Positions 33,484 to 39,394 of a stretch of 39,394 nt of DNA are shown here, piece after piece. The notes beneath the pieces are model-generated. The model saw only the letters and a list, made by a program, of their open reading frames with translations, was not told the DNA's origin and did no database searches. How positions within the stretch are numbered: the stretch's first letter is position 1; every line of letters begins with the position of its first letter. Source of the stretch: Acidobacteriota bacterium (GTDB lineage: Bacteria; Acidobacteriota; Terriglobia; Acidiferrales; UBA7541); assembly GCA_013289665.1 (NCBI GenBank), contig JABCZN010000025.1, positions 1 to 39,394 of the forward strand. Direction: 5' to 3'. The position numbers were made by a program, and so were the translations under genes.

Positions 33484-33512
33484 AAACGCAGGGTTGAACG
33501 CGACCTGCGTTT
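33484..33512 (-). terminator. Terminator candidate of the DUF937-like gene
   Basis: AAACGCAGG and CCTGCGTTT form a perfect 9-bp stem around an 11-base loop, 38 bases past the stop of the minus-strand gene. On the minus strand the stem ends in TTT and is followed by CTTTC, a T-rich though interrupted tract. It may also work on the plus strand. Confidence 0.6.
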
Positions 33513-33549
33513 TAGTGTTCTCGCCTTCGAAAACAAGCAGGGCATGATC

Positions 33550-33975
33550 CTAATCGGCTCCTGCTCCTGCCACCATGCTCGTGGGTCTGACATAGGGCAA
33601 GATGTCCGGAGGTAAGAGAGTCAGAATCACTCCTCCCGGCGTGAGGCGCTGGACAAGTCCGGGCAACATGAATGCGATGGCCGATGATGTTGTCGAAATG
33701 GAAAGGCCAGCCTTTGACGCAATCCTGACGATGTGGTCCCTTCCCATGGACGCTTCGAGCACGGTGCCCGATATCGGGCGGGGGCGCGCATCGTGGAGCC
33801 AACTGAAGACAGTATCGCTGTATCCGGCATTCCGAAAGCCGTCGAGAAAAACGCTAAGTCCATTCGGAGTTTCATGAATGATTGAAAGGAAGTCCGAGAG
33901 GAGGGACTTCGTCTTGGTGCCGTCAAGGCCAAAACGATCTCCCACCTCCTGCAAAATGGTGTCCAGGGTACCCAA
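33550..33975 (-). CDS. DUF937/YidB-like protein
   Basis: The 141-residue protein starts with TTG, seven bases after AAGGAG; this start removes an upstream in-frame extension without homology. The layout fits DUF937/YidB: a hydrophobic N-terminal helix region (LGTLDTILQEVGDR), LSVFLDGFRNAGYSDTVFSW followed by PISGTVLEAS, DHIVRIASKAGLSISTTSSA and a final MLPGLVQRLTPGGVI. The typical family text is GL-x-FRQAGLGD-x-VxSWV and NxPISPDQL, then LPxxVDxLTPxG. Function is unknown in that family. The C-terminal end is an uncharacteristic Pro/Thr/Ala tail. It is transcribed against its neighbours. Confidence 0.72.
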   Translation of the reverse strand: MGTLDTILQEVGDRFGLDGTKTKSLLSDFLSIIHETPNGLSVFLDGFRNAGYSDTVFSWLHDARPRPISGTVLEASMGRDHIVRIASKAGLSISTTSSAIAFMLPGLVQRLTPGGVILTLLPPDILPYVRPTSMVAGAGAD

Positions 33976-34425
33976 AATTGTTCTCCTTGATTCGCTACGG
34001 GCGGGAATAACGGCGGCTAGGGATGCCGGTCTGATAGTAGCACGGTCGGAGAAGTGGCGTAACCGGAAAAGATTCTGGTTCAAACAAGGGTTCCATGTCG
34101 TTTTTTCTTAGGAATCGTTAACAAATCAATCGAAATCCGACGCATTTTCGGGGTGTGCCAGGAAGGCTTGCCTATTTTTGTAGAATTCCCGGAAATTGCT
34201 ATCCGACATAAACACCAAACGCTTTTCGCGGGTATCCCCGGGCAAGTTTGAATGCTTTCTGAGCGGGGAACGATCTTTTCGCGTTGGTGTTTGGCAACGC
34301 TCTCCGATCGCATTGATAAGACGATTGGGCAAGCGCTGTTATACTGAGTGTTGGACTTCCACCAGCCCAGTGGAATGCCCATGCTTCTTTAGGTGCTCCT
34401 CTATAGCCGAGCGGGGTAGCTCGAA
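33976..34425. other. Divergent intergenic stretch between the DUF937-like and lipoprotein genes
   Basis: No gene was recognised in these 450 bases. It should carry the minus-strand promoter of the DUF937-like gene and the plus-strand promoter of the lipoprotein gene; only the latter gives a recognisable element (extended -10). Short minus-strand frames here have no family resemblance. Confidence 0.5.
34337..34345 (+). promoter_or_regulatory. Extended -10 promoter candidate for the lipoprotein gene
   Basis: TGTTATACT fits the TGn-TATAAT extended -10 pattern (TATACT, 5/6). A TTGATA further upstream is 21 bases away, too far for a normal -35. The leader would be about 75 bases. Confidence 0.4.
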
Positions 34426-36894
34426 ATGTTGGTATGGACGCGACAGTGGCGGGCTGGATTTCTTGTTGGTTCTTCTTTGCTTGCCACACTCGCCTTGCTC
34501 TATGGGTGCGCGGCCGGTCCGCAGGGCGGGGGCACCCCCGGCAACCCAGATCCACTGCAGATCACAACTGCTTCGGCACTCACAAGTGGCCAGGTTGGTG
34601 TGGCTTACTCCACCACATTGAGTGCCACCGGTGGGACGGCTCCTTATAGCTGGAGTGTGGGCCCCGGTTCATTGCCGAACGGTTTGACCTTGTCGAAGAC
34701 GGGTCAGATCACTGGAAGCCCTACAACCAATGGCTCTTTCAGCTTCACGGCGAAGGTCACTGATGCTGCAGCACAAAATGCGACGGGAGCATTCACGCTC
34801 ACGATCTCGCCTGCTCCCTTGCGCATTTCGACCAGTTCTTTGCCCAACGGGCAAACCGGTTCAAACTATTCCGCAACCCTTGCTGCCACGGGCGGAATCA
34901 TGCCCTATACATGGACGCTGGCCGGCGGCTCACTGCCAACGGGCCTCTCACTGAATGGTTCGACCGGCGCTATCACCGGAACACCCTCCGCGTCCGTCAC
35001 CAATGCTTCCCTCACTTTCAAGGTCACGGATTCCGAGAGCCCGGCTGTTTCAGAAACAGCTATCCTCGCGCTCACAATCTCAGCTTCGCCCACCGTGGCA
35101 TCGGTGACGCTGAAACCGAACAGCGTGTTGGGGGGTAGCACATCGCAAGGGACGGTCACGCTAAGCGGGCCAGCGCTCAGTGGCGGAGCCACGGTTACTC
35201 TCGCCAGCAGCAACACAGCAGCGGCGCAGGTCCAGGCCAGCGTGGTTGTCGCTGCTGCTTCCACCACTGCTACGTTTACGATTACAACCTCCGCGGTCAC
35301 TTCCTCCAAAAGCTCCATCATTTCTGCCAGCTACAATAGTTCAACGCAGACCGCTACGCTTACCGTGACACAAGTGGTGACTTCCGTCGCTGTACTGACC
35401 TATCACAACGATAACCAGCGCACCGGGCAGAACGTGAATGAGACCGCCCTGACCCCGTCCAATGTCAATTCCACCCAATTCGGAAAGCTCTTCTCGCTCC
35501 CTGTCGATGGACAGCTCTTTGCCCAGCCTCTCTATGTCCCGAGCCTCACCATCGGCTCGCAAGTCCATAACGTGCTCTTCCTGGCCACACAACACGACAG
35601 TGTCTACGCCTGGGATGCCGATACGGCTTCCACAACTCCTCTCTGGCAGACCAGCTTCATCAACCCCACGGCCGGCGTCACCACAGTTCCATGCGGCGAA
35701 GCGGCCAGCGGTGATTGCTCAACCATCTATCCGGAGTTTGGCATTACCAGCACCCCGGTGATCGATTCCTCGACTGGCACTCTCTATGTCGTGGCCATCA
35801 CCAAGGAAGTCTCTGGAACCACGACTAGCTATGTCTATCGACTACACGCGCTCAACATCACCACGGGTGCGGAAAAATTCGGTGGCCCGGTCGTCCTGCA
35901 GGCCAGTGCTTCAAGTTCCTCCGGCACCGTTACCTTCGTTCCCAAACAACACATGCAGCGGCCCGGTTTATTGCTGGCCAACGGCGTGGTTTATATCGGG
36001 TTCGGCTCTCATGGCGATACCGACCCCTGGTACGGCTGGCTGCTCGGCTACAACGCCTCAACTTTGCAACAGGTAATCGCTCTGAATACGGCCCCGAACG
36101 GAGGAGGCGGTGCTATCTGGCAGTCGGGCTGTGCGCCTGCCGCGGATACAAGCGGGAATATCTACTTCATTACAGGGAATGGAGCTTTCACGGCCAACAC
36201 GGGAGGGGTCGATTACGGGGATACCGTCGTCAAGCTGAATTCCGGTGGGACGGTGCTGGACTACTTCACACCCTATAACCAGGCCGCACTCGACGCCGCG
36301 GATGAAGACTTAGGCTCAGGAGGTCTAGTCCTTCTGCCGGACCAGACTGGAACCTATGCGCATGTGCTGATTGGCGCAGGCAAGCAGGGAGTGATTTACT
36401 CCGTGAACCGCGATGGCATGGGGAAATACAATACCGCGGGCAATCAGAACATTCAGTCTCTAATTGGGTTGTCAGGCGGCGGAGCGTTCGGGAGCCCTGC
36501 CTACTGGAACGGAAATATTTATTACGCCGCCTGGAATGACAATGTCAGGGCTTTCCAGGTGACTAACGGCACGCTTGCGTTGAGTTCGCACAGTGTGATT
36601 ACACTGGCGTTTCCGGGCGCAACTCCGTCCGTATCCGCGAATGGGACCAGCAACGGGATCGTGTGGGTCATTCAGGTGAACGTTCCAAACGATACGGTCA
36701 TTACCAGCCCGCCTGCAGCCGTCTTACGAGCGTACGATGCCACCAATCTCGACATCGAACTGTATGACAGCACCCAAGCCGGGACGCGTGATACCGCAGG
36801 TGGTGCGGTAAAGTTCGTTGTTCCGACAATTGCAAACGGGAAGGTATACGTAGGAAACAGCAACCAGGTGACCGTTTACGGTCTGCTGCCTTGA
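34426..36894 (+). CDS. Surface lipoprotein with two putative-Ig domains and a PQQ-like beta-propeller
   Basis: This 822-residue protein is predicted to be exported and lipidated: hydrophobic leader, then lipobox LLYGC with C28. Two repeats of the He_PIG putative-Ig type follow at about 45-130 and 130-215, each with SGQVGVAYSTTLSATGGTAP-like text, PxGLxLxxxTGxITGxP and a C-terminal FxxKVTD strand. Residues 225-325 form a third, Ser/Thr-rich sandwich (VASVTLKPNSVLGGSTSQGT). From about 330 to the end comes a repetitive beta-propeller with blades such as VLFLATQHDSVYAWDADT, TPVIDSSTGTLYVVAITK and YNGNIYYAAWNDNVRAF-type strands. The family is probably adhesive or binds a surface polymer; no catalytic motif is visible. 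It has its own promoter. Confidence 0.88.
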   Translation: MLVWTRQWRAGFLVGSSLLATLALLYGCAAGPQGGGTPGNPDPLQITTASALTSGQVGVAYSTTLSATGGTAPYSWSVGPGSLPNGLTLSKTGQITGSPTTNGSFSFTAKVTDAAAQNATGAFTLTISPAPLRISTSSLPNGQTGSNYSATLAATGGIMPYTWTLAGGSLPTGLSLNGSTGAITGTPSASVTNASLTFKVTDSESPAVSETAILALTISASPTVASVTLKPNSVLGGSTSQGTVTLSGPALSGGATVTLASSNTAAAQVQASVVVAAASTTATFTITTSAVTSSKSSIISASYNSSTQTATLTVTQVVTSVAVLTYHNDNQRTGQNVNETALTPSNVNSTQFGKLFSLPVDGQLFAQPLYVPSLTIGSQVHNVLFLATQHDSVYAWDADTASTTPLWQTSFINPTAGVTTVPCGEAASGDCSTIYPEFGITSTPVIDSSTGTLYVVAITKEVSGTTTSYVYRLHALNITTGAEKFGGPVVLQASASSSSGTVTFVPKQHMQRPGLLLANGVVYIGFGSHGDTDPWYGWLLGYNASTLQQVIALNTAPNGGGGAIWQSGCAPAADTSGNIYFITGNGAFTANTGGVDYGDTVVKLNSGGTVLDYFTPYNQAALDAADEDLGSGGLVLLPDQTGTYAHVLIGAGKQGVIYSVNRDGMGKYNTAGNQNIQSLIGLSGGGAFGSPAYWNGNIYYAAWNDNVRAFQVTNGTLALSSHSVITLAFPGATPSVSANGTSNGIVWVIQVNVPNDTVITSPPAAVLRAYDATNLDIELYDSTQAGTRDTAGGAVKFVVPTIANGKVYVGNSNQVTVYGLLP

Positions 36895-37116
36895 AGCCTC
36901 GAGAACAGCCATAGCTGGACTTGGCGCGAACTGCAGGGTGACCGGATAGGAAACAGCCGCGCGAAGAATTCTGCCTGAATTACGGCGCCCTCCCGCTTCC
37001 AATTGCCATCCTTTTGCCTTCGAGAAAGCCTTCGACACCAGGCGTTCAAGCCAGTTTGTTGTTGGGATAAGCGCGGGAACAATACTCTGCCCAAACAAGC
37101 TTCTTCTTATAAACTA

Positions 37117-37148
37117 GCGTGACGGATAGGCAATTCGGGTTGTCACGC
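37117..37148. promoter_or_regulatory. Inverted repeat in the leader of the FkbM gene
   Basis: GCGTGAC (37117-37123) pairs with GTCACGC (37142-37148), 7 bp around 18 bases. A TATAAA sits at 37108-37113, so the repeat begins near the expected transcription start and could be an operator or a leader hairpin. It ends 23 bases before the ATG. No clear -35 was found. Confidence 0.35.
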
Positions 37149-37171
37149 AAAGGATTGGTGCGTAGGAAAGA

Positions 37172-38071
37172 ATGATACGGTCAATTATCAGACGAATTAG
37201 ATCTCACTACCACAACGCCAGACTCCAAGCGCTAGGAACGGAGCCCAGGTGGGTGAGAGTTTCCGGTGGCTTCGAGATGTTCATCGATCCAAAGGACGAG
37301 CTCGACCAGGAGTTTTATTTAGGGACATTTGAACCTGCCATGCGTCGGCTCATCACTGAATTTGTCGCAGCGGGTGATACGTGCCTGGACATTGGCGCAC
37401 AGAAGGGATTTGTCAGTCTCACGATGGCTAAGGCCGTGGGCGGACGAGGGAAAGTGTTCTCATTTGAAGCAGACTCACGGGCGGCCGAAAAGTTCCTCGC
37501 CAACGTCAAGCGAGCCAGACTCCAGACAATACAGCTTCTGGAGTGCGCACTGGGCGATAGAGAGGGTACTTGTACCTTTACTCTCAGTAATGTCCTCGGT
37601 TGGTCCAGCCGCTTCCCAAATGAAATCGCGAAGGCTGCCGTTCAAGAAACGGTTGAAGTTCAGATGCATACCCTTGACGCAATGACCGAAAGAAAAGAGG
37701 TAGTGATCGAAGCCGGCAAATTGTCCTTTATCAAGCTGGATGTGGAAGGGTCTGAACCGTTTGTTGTCAAAGGCATGCGGAGGGTACTGTCAACGGCCAG
37801 GCCCTTGATTTTCCTCGAAGTAAATTATGATTCGCTCGCGGCGGCGGGATCGAGCGCACGGGAACTCCAAACGCTACTGCAGGACTTGGGTTACGGGTTT
37901 TTCCAGCCGCAGGTAAGCGGCTACTCCCGGAAGCTGTCACTCAAACGCGTTACAGACCTAGACACCTTGCACCCGGCGAATTGTCATTTTACAAACGCCA
38001 TCGCAATCCACCGCACAGTATCAGAATCGAGGAATAGAATTTCGCGGCTCATTACCACCGACAGGCGCTAA
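37172..38071 (+). CDS. FkbM-family methyltransferase
   Basis: The 299-residue protein is a class-I SAM-dependent O-methyltransferase of the FkbM type, often found in glycan, lipid or secondary-metabolite clusters. Motif I reads TCLDIGAQKGFVSLTMAKA, motif II VFSFEADSRAAEKFLANV, and the family signature FIKLDVEGSEPFVVKGMRR is present near 187-205, followed by RPLIFLEVNYDSL. The N-terminal 60 residues (DELDQEFYLGTFEPAM) form the usual cap helix. AGGAAAG lies just before the ATG. The acceptor is unknown; its distance from the epimerase and carbamoyltransferase genes makes a shared pathway possible but unproven. Confidence 0.93.
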   Translation: MIRSIIRRIRSHYHNARLQALGTEPRWVRVSGGFEMFIDPKDELDQEFYLGTFEPAMRRLITEFVAAGDTCLDIGAQKGFVSLTMAKAVGGRGKVFSFEADSRAAEKFLANVKRARLQTIQLLECALGDREGTCTFTLSNVLGWSSRFPNEIAKAAVQETVEVQMHTLDAMTERKEVVIEAGKLSFIKLDVEGSEPFVVKGMRRVLSTARPLIFLEVNYDSLAAAGSSARELQTLLQDLGYGFFQPQVSGYSRKLSLKRVTDLDTLHPANCHFTNAIAIHRTVSESRNRISRLITTDRR

Positions 38072-38432
38072 GATGGTCTCGCTCGCTCCGCACCCCCCTG
38101 CCAGAACTACCGACGATCGAGACGGTCCTAGAGTTGGCGGTTTGTATTGAATTCGCCTCCACTCTCCTGGCGCCTGCAACTGTGATCCTTCATCTTCAGT
38201 TGGACCTTTCGACTGGAAACATGATATTCTGTTTTCCACGGGACGTCCCCCCTCGTACCGGGTTCACTACACAGGGGTTATTGATTCCATACGGCTCCGC
38301 AGAGCCACGCTAATCGAGTCCCTCCGTTCGCGGACATCGGTGCTAGGTTGCCCCCTGTTTGGTTACGAGGGGAATCCCAAAACCAGTGATTCGGCCGATG
38401 ACGTGCTCGCCACACAGGAGAGTATAGGAATC
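38072..38432. other. Intergenic stretch with a structured element before the DUF2341 gene
   Basis: No protein-coding frame was recognised. Its right half carries a multi-stem RNA-like element (38271-38358) and a ribosome site (AGGA, five bases before the ATG). A perfect palindrome GGGACGTCCC stands at 38240-38249. Confidence 0.5.
38271..38358 (+). ncRNA. Structured leader RNA candidate, possible riboswitch
   Basis: ACAGGGG (38271-38277) pairs with CCCCTGT (38352-38358) and encloses two hairpins: GGCTC-CGCA-GAGCC (38293-38306) and an interrupted stem CGA-TCC/GGA-TCG (38315-38339). The three-stem shape and the pieces GCAGAGCCACG, CTAA and GCTAGGTTGCC recall cyclic-di-GMP class I (GEMM-I) riboswitches. 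The GGCAAACC strand and the GAAA tetraloop of that class are missing, so it is either a divergent relative, another structured leader, or chance. It ends 74 bases before the start of the DUF2341 gene. Confidence 0.3.
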
Positions 38433-39394
38433 ATGGCTCTGCTTAAGCGTCTGCTCCTCTTTGCAGTTGTTCTTTTTGCGGTTGCACCTCAGGGCTACGC
38501 GCAATCAACCGGTTGGCTGGATCCCTCGTGGTTGTACCGCAGTCTGGTGACGGTAGCGAATCCAGGCGGAACGACACTGACGAATTACCAGGTTCATGTC
38601 ACGCTTGGAGCTTCGTTTGATTTCACCAAGGCCCAACCAAACGGTGCGGATATTCGCTTCACCGCAAGTGATGGAGTAACTGCTCTCCCCTTCTGGATCG
38701 AGAGTTGGAATCCGGCTACCTCCAGTGCGAGCCTGTGGGTCAAGGTGCCATCCATCCCGGCCGCGGGAACGACGCTGTACATGTACTATGGAAATTCTGC
38801 GGCCATCAGCGCGTCGAGCGGCAACAGTACCTTTGATTTCTTTGATGACTTCAGCCTGGGTTCGATCGACACCACCAAATGGATAGCAAGCGGTGGGACA
38901 TGGTCGGTTGTGACAGGCACAGAACCCAACGGTCTATCCGGAACGATTGCGCTGGGGTCTACGAATCGGCCACCCAACGAAATCCTCTACAGTTCCACGT
39001 TCACAGGCGGCGATTACATCTTTGAAGCCTACGGCCTGCAACAGAGTGGCCGCCACTGGGGTATCGGGACGAGAGTCAACGGACCATCGAATTTCTACTC
39101 CACCAATCTGTACGCAGATCTGAACGCATCGAACAACCTCTACGCGTACGAATGGCTGAATAACAACGGATCCAATACGGCAATCCAGTTGGGTTCCACC
39201 GCTGTCGGTACGATCAGCCTCAAGACCTGGTACAAGCTGCGCATGGCTGTGCACGGGACGTCCATCGATGTCTACTTGAATGACGTTCAGAAGATTCACG
39301 CCACCAACGCGCAGTTCTCTACCGGAGGCGTGGCACTTTTTGGCGGCGAAAACATGGTCGCGAACTTCGCCTATGTTCGTGCGCGCCAATTCGC
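38433..39394 (+). CDS. Secreted DUF2341 surface protein, 3' end beyond the window
   Basis: The frame is open to the window end (320 complete codons). It starts with a signal peptide (MALLKRLLLFAVVLFAVAPQ, cleavage near YAQ-S). Residues 28-125 are a DUF2341-type domain: WLDPSWLYRSLVTVANPGGT, NYQVHVTLGASFDFTKAQ, ADIRFTASDGVTALPFWIES and TTLYMYYGNSAA. From about 135 a laminin-G/concanavalin-like sandwich follows (FFDDFSLGSIDTTKW, SGGTWSVVTGT, TWYKLRMAVHGTSIDVYLND, GGVALFGGENMVANFAYVRA). Such proteins are usually large, extracellular, and bind polysaccharide or act as adhesins. AGGAATC just before the ATG gives the ribosome site. The rest of the gene, and any anchoring domain, is not visible. Confidence 0.88.
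   Translation, partial: MALLKRLLLFAVVLFAVAPQGYAQSTGWLDPSWLYRSLVTVANPGGTTLTNYQVHVTLGASFDFTKAQPNGADIRFTASDGVTALPFWIESWNPATSSASLWVKVPSIPAAGTTLYMYYGNSAAISASSGNSTFDFFDDFSLGSIDTTKWIASGGTWSVVTGTEPNGLSGTIALGSTNRPPNEILYSSTFTGGDYIFEAYGLQQSGRHWGIGTRVNGPSNFYSTNLYADLNASNNLYAYEWLNNNGSNTAIQLGSTAVGTISLKTWYKLRMAVHGTSIDVYLNDVQKIHATNAQFSTGGVALFGGENMVANFAYVRARQF

Larger units (their letters stand above)
32963..33549. other. Gene-poor spacer with two hairpins
   Basis: No convincing protein-coding frame was found in these 587 bases; the short frames on either strand have low-complexity His/Arg/Pro or Ser/Trp-rich translations. The stretch holds a perfect 8-bp hairpin near 33240 and the terminator of the downstream minus-strand gene at its right end. 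It may contain a small RNA, but no -10/-35 pair was linked to the first hairpin. Confidence 0.5.

Noticed and set aside
34080..34382. Minus-strand frame in the divergent spacer before the lipoprotein gene
   Set aside because: Short, no ribosome site, no recognisable motif, and covers the likely promoter of the opposite gene.

Overview
The window looks like a chromosomal piece of a GC-rich soil-type bacterium, most probably an acidobacterium. The evidence is a 1349-residue Oar-like TonB-dependent receptor with an N-terminal carboxypeptidase-regulatory domain, a PEP-CTERM cohesin-like surface protein, a putative-Ig/beta-propeller lipoprotein, frequent TTG/GTG starts and many short hairpin repeats between genes. 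No sequence search was possible, so the taxonomic call is an inference. No tRNA, rRNA, CRISPR array, transposase or phage gene was recognised.

Layout. Positions 224-820 hold a secreted cohesin/PEP-CTERM protein. 1403-3448 hold efp, with a strong promoter and terminator, and purB on the opposite strand. 3585-6138 is a tightly coupled operon (ECF sigma factor, zinc-finger anti-sigma factor, Tat-signal TPR/HEAT-repeat protein; both junctions are ATGA overlaps). The large TonB receptor (6341-10390) follows on the minus strand. 10680-14199 is a minus-strand lysine/diaminopimelate operon read M20 deacylase (DapE candidate), dapB, dapA, dapD. 14644-18169 carries a WalJ/YycJ-type metallo-beta-lactamase hydrolase, a zinc-ribbon membrane protein and an M16 zinc protease.

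18338-23359 is dominated by RNA-modification and cofactor genes: rlmN, a small secreted protein without a standard start codon, a frameshifted XRE antitoxin-like gene, pgeF, acpS and mtaB. 23472-28891 holds a DPM1-like glycosyltransferase, a LuxR regulator with a degenerate receiver, and full-length metH. 29073-32962 is a sugar/glycan block: a second glycosyltransferase, a close relative of plant GDP-mannose 3,5-epimerase, and a NodU/CmcH-type O-carbamoyltransferase. The right end (33550-39394) is sparser: a DUF937/YidB-like protein, a lipoprotein with Ig-like domains and a beta-propeller, an FkbM methyltransferase and a DUF2341 surface protein cut by the window end.

The most distinctive signals are four. 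(1) Two radical-SAM RNA-modifying enzymes, RlmN and MtaB, carry extra in-frame segments; one in each contains repeat-like DNA resembling the intergenic elements of this window. (2) The XRE gene appears broken by a one-base deletion, and its 5' part is read in frame as the tail of PgeF. (3) The epimerase plus carbamoyltransferase pairing recalls the sugar branch of bleomycin biosynthesis but sits in a surface-glycan-like context. (4) A multi-stem RNA element lies upstream of the DUF2341 gene.
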